64,000 bases of DNA from JAVDCA01 sp035293985. Lineage in GTDB: Bacteria > Pseudomonadota > Alphaproteobacteria > Rhizobiales > Xanthobacteraceae. A model generated the notes under the pieces. It searched no databases, was not told the origin of the DNA, and worked only from the letters and a program-made list of their open reading frames with translations. Positions 35,110 through 43,122 of the stretch are shown piece by piece; position 1 is the first letter of the stretch; every line of letters starts with the position of its first letter. Position numbers and translations under genes: made by a program. The DNA lies in assembly GCA_035293985.1 (NCBI GenBank), contig DATGLS010000032.1, forward strand, positions 186,001 to 250,000, written 5' to 3'.

Positions 35110-37212
35110 ATGATCGACACGCACAAAGCGCCGCGCGCCGAGAGGCGCCCGGTGACGACCACGCACCACGGCATCACACTCACCGACGACTATGCGTGGC
35201 TCAAGGCCTCGAACTGGCAAGCGGTGATGCGCGATCCGTCCGTGCTCGATGGCGCGATCCGCGCCTACCTCGAAGCCGAGAACGCCCACACCGAGGCGGC
35301 GCTCGCCGACACGCGCGCCCTGCAGGAGACGCTGTTCGCCGAGATGAAGGGCCGCATCAAGGAGGACGACGCCTCGGTGCCGCAGCCCGACGGCGCCTTC
35401 GCCTACTACTCGCGCTACCGCGCCGGCGGCGAGCGTCCGCTGCTATGCCGCGCGCCGCGCGCCGGCGGGCCCGAGGAGCTGATGCTCGATGGCGATGCGC
35501 TCGCGGCCGGCAAGACGTTCTTCCGCCTCGGCGGCAACGCGCACTCGCCCGACCATCGCCGCCTCGCCTGGTCGAGCGACGACGCCGGCTCCGAGCTCTT
35601 CGTCACCCGCGTGCGCGACCTCGCAACCGGCGCCGATCTGCCCGACAGCGTCGCCGACGTCGCGGGCGGCGGCGTGATCTGGAGCGCGGACGCGACGGCG
35701 TTCTACTACGTCCGGCTCGACGACGAGCATCGCCCGACCCGCGTCTTTCGCCACCGCCTCGGCACCGACGCGGCCGACGATGCGCTGATCTACGAGTCGC
35801 ACGATCCGGAATATTTCGTCGACATCTCGCCATCGCAGTCGCGGCATTTCGCCGAGATTTCGATCGCCAACCAGGAGAGCGCCGAATCCTGGCTGATCGA
35901 TCTGCGCGCCTCCGACGCACGGCCGGTGCTGGTCGCCGCGCGCGAGACATCGACGCTGTACAATGTCGAGCACCATCCGGATTTTGCCGGCGCGCCGGTG
36001 CTGTTCATCCACACGAACGCGGACGGCGCGGAGGATTTCAAGATCGCGGTCGCGCCGCTCGCGACGCCGGATCGGCGCCACTGGCGCGACCTCGTGCCGT
36101 ATCGGCCCGGCGTCTACATTCTCTCGTTCATCGTCCTCGCCGACTGGCTGATCCGGCTCGAGCGCGAGGACGGCCTGCCGCGCATCGTGGTGCGCCGGCT
36201 CGCGGACGGGGACGAGCACACGATCGCGTTTGCCGAGGAGGCGTATGCGCTGTTCACGATGAGCGGCTACGAGTTCGCGACCGACACGCTGCGCTTCACC
36301 TACTCGTCGATGACGACGCCAGCCGAGGTTTGGGACTACGATCTCGCGGCGCGCACGCGCGTCTTGCGCAAGCGCCAGGAGGTCCCGAGCGGGCACGATC
36401 CGGCGAATTACTCGACGCGCCGCCTGCTCGCGCCGACGCACGACGGCGAGACCGTGCCGATCTCACTATTGCACCGCAAGGACTTCAAAGCCGACGGGAC
36501 CGCGCCCGGCCTCGTCTACGGCTATGGCTCCTACGGCGCCGCCATCCCGGCCTACTTCAGCACCAATGCGCTGTCGCTGGTCGACCGCGGGTTCGTCTAC
36601 GCGATCGCGCATGTGCGCGGCGGCACCGACAAGGGCTGGCGCTGGTATCGCACCGGCAAGCTCGCCGGCAAGCACAACACGTTCGACGACTTCATCGCGG
36701 CGACCGAGCATCTCATGGCGCAGCGCTTCATCGGGCCGCGCCGCGCGGTCGCGCAGGGCGGCTCGGCCGGCGGCATGCTGATCGGCGCGGTCGCCAATAT
36801 GCGCCCCGACCTCTATGCCGGTATGATCGCCGAGGTGCCGTTCGTCGACGTGCTCAACACCATGCTGGACGACACCCTGCCGCTCACGCCGCCCGAATGG
36901 CCCGAATGGGGCAACCCGATCACCGACGCGCAGGCCTTCCGCACCATCCTGGCCTACAGCCCGTATGAGAACGTGCGGCCGCAGGACTATCCGGCCTTGC
37001 TGGTGCTGGCTGGGCTGACCGATCCGCGCGTGACCTACTGGGAGCCGGCCAAATGGGTGGCGCGTCTGCGCGCGACCGCGACGGGCAAGCGGCTGATCGC
37101 GTTGCGCACCAATCTCGATGCCGGCCATGCGGGCGCATCCGGCCGCTTCGAGCGGCTCAAGGAAACGGCCCTCGCCTACGCGTTCGCGCTCGCGGCCGTG
37201 GGGAAAAGCTGA
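35110..37212 (+). CDS. ptrB: Oligopeptidase B (S9A)
   Basis: A 700-residue prolyl-oligopeptidase-fold peptidase. The N-terminal propeller starts with HGITLTDDYAWLK; the catalytic domain has YGSYGA, Ser552 in GGSAGG, Asp638 in GLTDPRV and His673 in DAGHAG, the complete triad. Oligopeptidase B cleaves short peptides after Arg or Lys in the cytoplasm. The start at 35110 gives the usual ~20-residue lead before the HG motif; an alternative at 35041 adds 23 residues without better ribosome-binding sequence. Length and motifs are normal. It is monocistronic. Confidence 0.94.
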   Translation: MIDTHKAPRAERRPVTTTHHGITLTDDYAWLKASNWQAVMRDPSVLDGAIRAYLEAENAHTEAALADTRALQETLFAEMKGRIKEDDASVPQPDGAFAYYSRYRAGGERPLLCRAPRAGGPEELMLDGDALAAGKTFFRLGGNAHSPDHRRLAWSSDDAGSELFVTRVRDLATGADLPDSVADVAGGGVIWSADATAFYYVRLDDEHRPTRVFRHRLGTDAADDALIYESHDPEYFVDISPSQSRHFAEISIANQESAESWLIDLRASDARPVLVAARETSTLYNVEHHPDFAGAPVLFIHTNADGAEDFKIAVAPLATPDRRHWRDLVPYRPGVYILSFIVLADWLIRLEREDGLPRIVVRRLADGDEHTIAFAEEAYALFTMSGYEFATDTLRFTYSSMTTPAEVWDYDLAARTRVLRKRQEVPSGHDPANYSTRRLLAPTHDGETVPISLLHRKDFKADGTAPGLVYGYGSYGAAIPAYFSTNALSLVDRGFVYAIAHVRGGTDKGWRWYRTGKLAGKHNTFDDFIAATEHLMAQRFIGPRRAVAQGGSAGGMLIGAVANMRPDLYAGMIAEVPFVDVLNTMLDDTLPLTPPEWPEWGNPITDAQAFRTILAYSPYENVRPQDYPALLVLAGLTDPRVTYWEPAKWVARLRATATGKRLIALRTNLDAGHAGASGRFERLKETALAYAFALAAVGKS

Positions 37213-37240
37213 CGCGCTGCGGACGACGAGGCGCCGCCGG

Positions 37241-38515
37241 TCACGCCGGCCGGTCGGAATTTTCCAGATGCGAACGCAGATCGTCGATCGACGCGAACCG
37301 CATCGTGCCCTGCGGCAGCTCCGCCTCGATCGAGCCGTCGGTGTAGAGCGTATAGGCCATGCCGTCGATCACGCCCGATTTGAGGATCGCAATCGTCCGC
37401 GGCTCCGCCGGCAGCGGGGATACGGGTTCGCGAGCCGGCTCGCGTGCCGGGGGCTCACGCGGCGTGGGCGGCATCATGGGCGGCGGCATCGGCGGCCCAC
37501 CGCGGGGTTCGGGGCGGCCATTGAGCCGCGGCTCGGCAGGCAGCTCCGGTCTTTGCTCGGATCTTGAATCCGGTCTCGGCTCAGGTCTTTGCTCGGGTCT
37601 TGGCGCCCGTGCGATGGTCTCCGACTGCGATTGGCGCGCGGCGCGCACCTCGGCGGGCCATAGCGCGTCGAACATGTTGGCACGGCGCGGATCGGCCGGC
37701 GCCGCAACACGTTCGTTTTGGCGTTCATTCTCGCGTTCGTTTTGCCGCTCCGCCGGCGGCGGTGGCGGCGCCCGTGGCGGTTCGGGACGTGGCGCCGGGC
37801 GCGGCGGGGTCGCGGCGAGGTTGCTCAGGCGGGCCATGATGTCGGCTTGGGACGGGCGTGGCTCGGGGGGCCGCGGCGGCTCGGGCGGCGACGGCGGCTC
37901 GGCGACCGGCGGTGGGGCACTACGCATCGGCGGGGCAGCCACGCGGCTCGGCGCGAGCGGCACCTCCTCGTGCTCCTCCATCATCGGGGCCTCGCCGATC
38001 ATGCGCGGCGGGCCGGCCACCTGAGGACGCGGACGCTCACGCGGCGGAGGCGGCTCGGGCATCTCGGCCGGCGGCTGCGGCGGGACGGGCGGCCCGGGCG
38101 GGCGCTCGAAGCGCGTCTCACGCTGATCGGGGATGCGCATCTCGCGCGGATCCGCACGTTGGTCGGTGCGCTGATCACTACCTGGACGCGGCGGATAGGG
38201 AATGCGCGCGGGGGGCGGGGTAGCCGGCACCGGCCGCGGCGGGGGGGCAGTATCGCCGGCGTCGAGCGGAGCCTGGCGACGCGCCGCAGTGCTCACCTGA
38301 TTGCTGGCACGCGGCGCCAATGCAGCAGCGATGCGGCGCAAGTCGCGCACCGCGGCCGCCAGGGCAAACAGGATCATGCCACCAACGACGCCGACGGCAC
38401 CGGCAATCAGGTAGGCGTTGCCGAGGCTGCCTTCAAAAGGCATGAGGCCGAAGCCGATCGCAAACAGCCCAACGGCCGTCGCGATCACGCTCAGGAGTAA
38501 CAAAAGCCAATACAT
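37241..38515 (-). CDS. Proline/arginine-rich membrane protein with conserved C-terminal motif
   Basis: A 424-residue protein with two N-terminal membrane helices (residues 1-25 and 35-58), a roughly 310-residue disordered Pro/Arg/Glu-rich region including repeats such as RQNERENERQNER and PEPRPDSRSEQRPE, and a folded-looking C-terminal 45 residues (ILKSGVIDGMAYTLYTDGSIE). The same end motif and layout recur in Rhizobiales proteins of unknown function. The disordered part could span the periplasm or serve as a cytoplasmic tether. It is divergent from sodB. Confidence 0.85.
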   Translation of the reverse strand: MYWLLLLLSVIATAVGLFAIGFGLMPFEGSLGNAYLIAGAVGVVGGMILFALAAAVRDLRRIAAALAPRASNQVSTAARRQAPLDAGDTAPPPRPVPATPPPARIPYPPRPGSDQRTDQRADPREMRIPDQRETRFERPPGPPVPPQPPAEMPEPPPPRERPRPQVAGPPRMIGEAPMMEEHEEVPLAPSRVAAPPMRSAPPPVAEPPSPPEPPRPPEPRPSQADIMARLSNLAATPPRPAPRPEPPRAPPPPPAERQNERENERQNERVAAPADPRRANMFDALWPAEVRAARQSQSETIARAPRPEQRPEPRPDSRSEQRPELPAEPRLNGRPEPRGGPPMPPPMMPPTPREPPAREPAREPVSPLPAEPRTIAILKSGVIDGMAYTLYTDGSIEAELPQGTMRFASIDDLRSHLENSDRPA

Positions 38516-38914
38516 GACCGGCTCGGCCCCTTACTCAACTCAACCGCGACCTCAACCAATGAAACGCAAAGCTGTGTTGCACGCGTCCCGGCTGCTCTGC
38601 GGCATCGTGGTCCCACTCCTTGTAGTCTTAAATAACGCGGTTAACAAAGGCTGACGGTCCGAATTGAGACAATTTGGCCAAATTCCCCTGTGAAATCAGG
38701 TCACTGAAAATGGCGAACACATCGGGCGTCGGAATCCGAAATGCCAGCCCACCGGGTCGGCACCCATTGAACCCTTGATGCTCCGGCACCGTTATCGGGA
38801 GGGTGCCGCGGTTCCTCAATTTTGCTGGCGTCGACCGCACTCCATCCCGTATGGATGCGGCCGTCCGTCATTTCAACCCGGCTCCGTTTTGCCGTTCCCC
38901 CAAGGAGAAAGCCG
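38516..38914. other. 399-bp divergent region (Pro-rich protein / sodB)
   Basis: Promoter region for both genes. It contains a perfect 14-bp palindrome AATTTGGCCAAATT (38671-38684) and a CGGCACC...GGTGCCG hairpin (38784-38808). AT-rich sequence CTTAAATAACGCGGTTAAC lies at about 38626-38644. No gene is supported. Confidence 0.55.
38671..38684. promoter_or_regulatory. Perfect palindrome, candidate operator
   Basis: AATTTGGCCAAATT, a perfect 14-bp dyad in the divergent sodB / Pro-rich gene region, about 156 bp from one start and 231 bp from the other. In DNA this GC-rich an AT-ended perfect dyad is unusual and may bind a dimeric regulator. Confidence 0.4.
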
Positions 38915-39517
38915 ATGTCGTTCAGCCTGCCCGACCTGCCATATGCCTATGACGCACTGGCGCCCTACATGTCGAAGGAAACCCTCGAATTCCACCACGA
39001 CAAGCACCACGCCGCGTACGTCAATACCGGCAACAATCTGATGAAGGGGACCGAATTCGAGGGCAAATCGGTCGAGGAGGTCGTCAAGGGCGCGTACGGC
39101 AAGAATCAGGCCCTCTTCAACAATGCGGGCCAGCACTACAATCACATCCACTTCTGGAAATGGATGAAGCCGAACGGTGGCGGCAACAAGATCCCCGGCA
39201 ACCTCGCCAAAAAGCTCGAGTCGGACGTCGGCCCGATCGCCAAGGTCAGCGAAGAGTTCATCCAGGCCGGCGTCACCCAGTTCGGCTCCGGCTGGTGCTG
39301 GCTCGCCGTCAAGGACGGTAAGATCACCGTGATGAAGACCCCGAACGGCGAAAACCCGCTCGTGCACGGGGCAAAGCCCATTCTCGGCTGCGACGTGTGG
39401 GAGCACTCCTATTACATCGACTACCGCAACCGCCGGCCGGATTACCTCAAGGCATTCTTCGAGCACTTGGTGAACTGGGACCACGTCGCCGAGATGTACG
39501 AGCACGCGATGAAGTGA
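38915..39517 (+). CDS. sodB: Superoxide dismutase, Fe type
   Basis: A 200-residue Fe/Mn-family dismutase. Metal ligands are His27, His77, Asp160 and His164 (HHDKHH, QHYNHIHFW, DVWEHSYY). The outer-sphere Gln sits in the N-terminal half (Gln73 in NNAGQHYNH), the iron-type arrangement, with Gly in NGENPL where Mn enzymes have Gln; cambialism is still possible. It removes superoxide in the cytoplasm (no signal peptide). AAGGAG 7 bases before the ATG fixes the start. A GC-rich perfect hairpin follows at 39553. Confidence 0.95.
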   Translation: MSFSLPDLPYAYDALAPYMSKETLEFHHDKHHAAYVNTGNNLMKGTEFEGKSVEEVVKGAYGKNQALFNNAGQHYNHIHFWKWMKPNGGGNKIPGNLAKKLESDVGPIAKVSEEFIQAGVTQFGSGWCWLAVKDGKITVMKTPNGENPLVHGAKPILGCDVWEHSYYIDYRNRRPDYLKAFFEHLVNWDHVAEMYEHAMK

Positions 39518-39552
39518 TCCGCCGGGCACGGCGGATCAGAATAAAGATGAGC

Positions 39553-39576
39553 GCGGCCGGGCCCCTGCCCGGCCGC
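39553..39576 (+). terminator. Hairpin downstream of sodB
   Basis: GCGGCCGGGC (39553-39562) pairs perfectly with GCCCGGCCGC (39567-39576) over a 4-nt loop, 35 bp after the sodB stop. No T-run follows, so it is a probable terminator or mRNA-stabilising stem rather than a classical intrinsic terminator. Confidence 0.6.
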
Positions 39577-39666
39577 TGCCGCTTTCGGCCGCGCGTTGAT
39601 CATCAGGAGTCGCCGCAAGCGCGATGAGGCTTTTTCGGACCGTGATCACGCTTGTGGTTGTTGTTT

Positions 39667-39714
39667 GAGCATGATCTTTTCCGAAAACCGGTATCCACTT
39701 TTCGGGATCATGCT
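39667..39714. repeat. Rhizobial GAGCATGATC palindrome
   Basis: AGCATGATC...GATCATGCT ends with CCGAAAA...TTTTCGG inside and an ACCGGTATCC centre. This is the widespread intergenic GAGCATGATC(T/C)-type palindrome of Rhizobiales. It ends 4 bases before the ATG of the HAD gene, leaving no room for a ribosome-binding site. Confidence 0.85.
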
Positions 39715-39717
39715 GTA

Positions 39718-40383
39718 ATGCCGTTGCCCAGCTTCGTCTTCGACGCCTACGGCACCCTGTTCGACGTGCACGCCGCGATCGGCCGCCACCGCGCCGCCGT
39801 CGGCCCCGACGCCGACCGGATGTCGGATCTCTGGCGCACCAAGCAGCTCGAATATACCTGGACGCTAACGCTCGCGGGGCGTTACGAGAAGTTCTCAAGC
39901 CTGACCGAGCGCGCGCTCGACTTCGCGCTCGCGCGCTTTCCCGCGGTCGACCGCGCGCTCAAGCCGAAGCTGATGGATGCCTATCTGCGGCTCGACGCCT
40001 TCGCGGACGCGAGCGCAACGCTGCGCGCGCTCAAGACGCGCGGGAACAAGACCGCGATCCTCTCCAATGGGTCGCCGGACATGCTCGGCGCCGCCGTCGA
40101 TGCCGCCGGGCTTGGCAACGATCTCGACGCGGTGCTCTCGGTCGACGTGCTGCGCATGTACAAGCCATGCAGCGAGGTCTACCGGCTGGTGACCGACCAC
40201 TTCGGCGTTGCTCCGCGCGACGTCGTCTTCGTCTCGTCGAACCGCTGGGACGTGATGGGCGCGACCGCGTTCGGCTTCCGCGCCGTCTGGATCAACCGCG
40301 CCAAGAACCCGGATGAATATGCCGACCTCGCGCCGGAGCGCGTATTGAGCGATCTAAGTGGATTGCTGGCGATCGCGTCGTAG
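39718..40383 (+). CDS. Haloacid dehalogenase, type II (HAD)
   Basis: A 221-residue HAD-family 2-haloacid dehalogenase. Motif I is FVFDAYGTLFD (nucleophile Asp9), motif II SNGSPD, motif III Lys in MYKPCSEVY and motif IV SSNRWDVMGA. The type II S-2-haloacid dehalogenase layout (DLWRTKQLEYTW) is clear; it hydrolyses 2-haloalkanoic acids or similar small substrates. The ATG is preceded at once by a dispersed palindrome, so translation probably starts without a normal Shine-Dalgarno or is set by the repeat. Cytoplasmic. Confidence 0.93.
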   Translation: MPLPSFVFDAYGTLFDVHAAIGRHRAAVGPDADRMSDLWRTKQLEYTWTLTLAGRYEKFSSLTERALDFALARFPAVDRALKPKLMDAYLRLDAFADASATLRALKTRGNKTAILSNGSPDMLGAAVDAAGLGNDLDAVLSVDVLRMYKPCSEVYRLVTDHFGVAPRDVVFVSSNRWDVMGATAFGFRAVWINRAKNPDEYADLAPERVLSDLSGLLAIAS

Positions 40384-40528
40384 GGTGGGCAAGTCGGCCG
40401 AGACTTTTCGTCCGTGGCGCTGCCTGACCCCGCCGTGCCCAGGTATCGATGGCGCGCACCCGCGTGGGCAAGGCGGGTCAGGCAGCGTGCGAAGACGCTG
40501 GCACTTCGGCCCCCTTTGCCCACCCTAC
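40380..40528. repeat. 148-bp nested palindrome (GTAGGGTGGGCAA ends)
   Basis: Ends GTAGGGTGGGCAA (from 40380) and TTGCCCACCCTAC (to 40528) are inverted repeats. Inside, GCTGCCTGACCCCGCCGTGCCCA (40419-40441) pairs with TGGGCAAGGCGGGTCAGGCAGC (40465-40486), and AAGTCGGCCG pairs loosely with CTTCGGCCCC. The whole DNA can fold on itself. It fills the convergent gap between the HAD and M20 genes and resembles a non-autonomous mobile repeat. Confidence 0.85.
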
Positions 40529-40541
40529 GCAGCTACGAACA

Positions 40542-41921
40542 CTACGCAGCAAGCGCCGCCAACACGCGCGCCCAGCTGCGCGTGCCCTTGTGGAAGCTGG
40601 TGAGGTCGTACTTCTCGTTGGGCGAATGCACGCGGTCGTCGTCGAGGCCGAAGCCGATCAGCAGCGTGTCCATGCCGAGCAGCCGCTTGAAGTCGGCGCA
40701 GATCGGAATCGATCCGCCCGAGCCGATCAGCAGCGCATCTTTCCCCCATTCCTGCGTGAGCGCGTGGCGCGCCGAGGCGAGCTGCGGCATGCCCCAATCG
40801 AGCGCGAGCGCCGGCGCGCCGACGTGATCGATGAAGTCGACCTTGCAGTCCGCCGGCAGCCGCGCGCGCACGAAGGCGCGGAAGGCGGTGCGGATCCGGT
40901 CCGGGTCCTGCCCGCTCACCAGGCGGAACGAGATCTTCGCCGAGGCCTGCGACGGGATGACCGTCTTCGAGCCTTCGCCCGTATAGCCGCCGACGATGCC
41001 GTTGACGTCGCAAGTGGGTCGCGACGAGATCTGCTCGATCAGGCTGCGCCCCTTCTCGCCGGCCGGGATGCTCAAGCCAACCGGCCCCAGGAAAGTCTCG
41101 GGCGTAAGGTTGAGCGCGGTCCACTGCGCCTTCACGTCCGCCGGCAGCTCGGCAATCCCGTCGTAGAAGCCCGGGATGGTGATGCGGCCATTGTCGTCAT
41201 GCAGCGCGCCGAGGATCTTCGTCAGCACGCGGATCGGATTCTGCGCTGCACCGCCGAACAGGCCCGAGTGCAGGTCGCGGTTGGCCGCCGTGATTTTCAC
41301 CTCGTCATAAACGAGCCCCCGCAGCGACGTGGTGATCGCCGGCGTCGCCGGATCCCACATACCGGTGTCGCACACGAGCGCGATCTCGGCCTTGAGCTCG
41401 TCCTTGGCGGAAGCCACGAAGGGCGGCAGGCTCTTCGAGCCGCACTCCTCCTCGCCCTCGATCAGCATCGTGATCGCGAGCGGCAGCGAGCCCGTGACCG
41501 CCTTCCAGGCGCGGCACGCCTCGACGAAGGTCATCACCTGCCCCTTGTCATCGCAGGCACCGCGCGCGACGATCGCCTTGCGCCCATCCGGCAAGGTCGC
41601 GACGCGCGGCTCGAACGGCGGGGCCTGCCACAAATCGAGCGGATCGACCGGCTGCACGTCGTAGTGGCCATAGAAGAGAACGCGCCGGCCGCCACCGGTG
41701 CTTTTCGCGAGCACGACCGGATGACCTTGCGTCGCACGAACGTCGGCTGCGAACCCGACCGTGCTCAGGTCGCCGGCCAGATGCTCGGCTGCCGCGCGGC
41801 AATCATCCTTGAAGGCGGGATCCGTCGAGATCGACTTGATCCGGAGGAATTGGAACAGCCGTTCCAGGCTACGGTCGAGATCGGCATCGATGCGGGCAAG
41901 AACGCGGTCGAGATCGGACAT
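40542..41921 (-). CDS. M20-family dipeptidase / metallopeptidase
   Basis: A 459-residue zinc peptidase of the M20 family (dipeptidase/CNDP-like). Metal-binding motifs are FYGHYDVQP, ARGACDDKGQ, the catalytic Glu pair in EGEEECGS, and the dimerisation-domain His in DLHSGLFGG; the last ligand is His in DDRVHSPNEKY. It hydrolyses dipeptides or related amides in the cytoplasm. The length is normal. It is convergent with the HAD gene across the 148-bp palindrome. Confidence 0.94.
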   Translation of the reverse strand: MSDLDRVLARIDADLDRSLERLFQFLRIKSISTDPAFKDDCRAAAEHLAGDLSTVGFAADVRATQGHPVVLAKSTGGGRRVLFYGHYDVQPVDPLDLWQAPPFEPRVATLPDGRKAIVARGACDDKGQVMTFVEACRAWKAVTGSLPLAITMLIEGEEECGSKSLPPFVASAKDELKAEIALVCDTGMWDPATPAITTSLRGLVYDEVKITAANRDLHSGLFGGAAQNPIRVLTKILGALHDDNGRITIPGFYDGIAELPADVKAQWTALNLTPETFLGPVGLSIPAGEKGRSLIEQISSRPTCDVNGIVGGYTGEGSKTVIPSQASAKISFRLVSGQDPDRIRTAFRAFVRARLPADCKVDFIDHVGAPALALDWGMPQLASARHALTQEWGKDALLIGSGGSIPICADFKRLLGMDTLLIGFGLDDDRVHSPNEKYDLTSFHKGTRSWARVLAALAA

Positions 41922-42268
41922 GTGGGCTGGCCAACGTGTTGGGATCGATTATGATCCGACTATAGTCCTTGCCGGCGCGTCACGCGAGAGCGGGCGAAGC
42001 AATATCGGCGAGCGGCTTAACAGTTAGATTTGGCGCATGTTCATAGCCGTTCGAAGAAACGGCGTCGCTTCGCCCCCTATGTCGGTGAAGCGGTACCCAC
42101 CTCGCCGGAACATGCGCTCGCCTGCGGCAATCCGTCATGAGGCTGTTGCAGTCTTGTCACGTCGGCTGACGATCGCGTCAGCGGTACCACCGCGCTTCTT
42201 GTCTTTCGAGCCGGGCGGTGTTCAATACCAAAGCAATCCTGCCGTGAGTGCAGTGGGGGCTTCCGGAC
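41922..42268. other. 347-bp non-coding region
   Basis: Divergent gap between the M20 peptidase and the 42269 gene. It holds the promoters of both and a GGCGCATGTTC...GAACATGCGC repeat at 42028-42118. I see no gene. Confidence 0.6.
42028..42118. repeat. GGCGCATGTTC...GAACATGCGCC family, copy 2
   Basis: GATTTGGCGCATGTTCATAGCC at one end and CGCCGGAACATGCGC at the other, with CGTTCGAAGAAACGGCG and CGGTGAAGCGG in between. Longest of the three copies because of an internal insertion. Confidence 0.75.
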
Positions 42269-42637
42269 ATGGACGAGCTCGTCGACCGCATCGCCGCCAA
42301 CGTTGGCGTCGACCGATCGGTCGCCGAGAAATCAGTCGGCATCATCTTCGACTTCCTCGCGAAGGAGGGGCCGACCGACAAGGTGCACGCTTTGCTCGAT
42401 CGGTTGCCGGGCGCGCAGGCGGCTGTTGCCGCCGCGCGCGCCGACGACTCGAGCGGCCTGTTCGGAAGTATGGGAGGGATCATGGGCGTTGGCAGCCGGC
42501 TGATGTCGGCTGGCCTCGGCATGGGCGAGATCCAAGGCGTCACCCGCGAGCTCATTGCATATGCGCGTGAGAAGGCCGGCGACGATGCCGTCAACAGCAT
42601 CGTCGCGGCCGTCCCTGGGTTGAGCCAATTCATCTAG
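42269..42637 (+). CDS. Small conserved protein, DUF2267/DUF2780-like
   Basis: A 122-residue cytoplasmic protein. The helical N-terminus (MDELVDRIAANVGVDRSVAE, then VGIIFDFLAKEGP and KVHALLDRLPGAQ) resembles DUF2267 or DUF2780-type proteins; a Gly-rich stretch (MGGIMGVGSRLMSAGLGMGE) and the end VPGLSQFI follow. The family call is weak. It is 9 bp ahead of the DUF4332 gene and in one operon with it, upstream of folP. Confidence 0.65.
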   Translation: MDELVDRIAANVGVDRSVAEKSVGIIFDFLAKEGPTDKVHALLDRLPGAQAAVAAARADDSSGLFGSMGGIMGVGSRLMSAGLGMGEIQGVTRELIAYAREKAGDDAVNSIVAAVPGLSQFI

Positions 42638-42646
42638 AGCCTTCCG

Positions 42647-43054
42647 ATGTCCTATCCCATCGCCGACCTGGAACGCCTCACGCCTGGCGTCGCCGCAAAG
42701 CTCAAATCGATCGGCATCCGCACCACCGGCAGGCTGTTGGAGAGGGCCAAGGACCTGAAGGGCCGCAAAGCGATCGCGGACGCGACCGGGATCGACGAGA
42801 AGTGCATCCTGCGCTGGGCCAACATGGCGGATCGCATGCGCATCAAGGGCGTCGGCGAGGACTACGCCGAGCTGCTCGAGGCCGCGGGCGTCGATACCGT
42901 CAAGGAGCTCAAGTACCGCAACCCGGCCAACCTCGCCAAGGCGATGTCCAAGGCGAACGTCGAGCGCAAGCTGGTGCAGCTTCCCCCCTCCGAAAAGGCC
43001 GTGGTGCGCTGGATCGAGCACGCCAAGCGGCTGCAGCTCAAGATTACCTACTGA
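42647..43054 (+). CDS. DUF4332 helix-hairpin-helix protein
   Basis: A 135-residue protein with two helix-hairpin-helix-like repeats (LTPGVAAKLKSIGIRTTGRLL and IKGVGEDYAELLEAAGVDTV), the pattern of DUF4332. Such repeats often bind DNA non-specifically or protein partners; the function here is unknown. It is co-directional with the 42269 gene (9 bp gap) and 68 bp before folP, so may sit in a shared transcript. Confidence 0.85.
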   Translation: MSYPIADLERLTPGVAAKLKSIGIRTTGRLLERAKDLKGRKAIADATGIDEKCILRWANMADRMRIKGVGEDYAELLEAAGVDTVKELKYRNPANLAKAMSKANVERKLVQLPPSEKAVVRWIEHAKRLQLKITY

Positions 43055-43122
43055 TCTGACCCTGATCGCCCACTCTCCGGGCAAGCTTGACAGCGGCGGG
43101 CTTTCGCGCGCAATGCGGGCGC

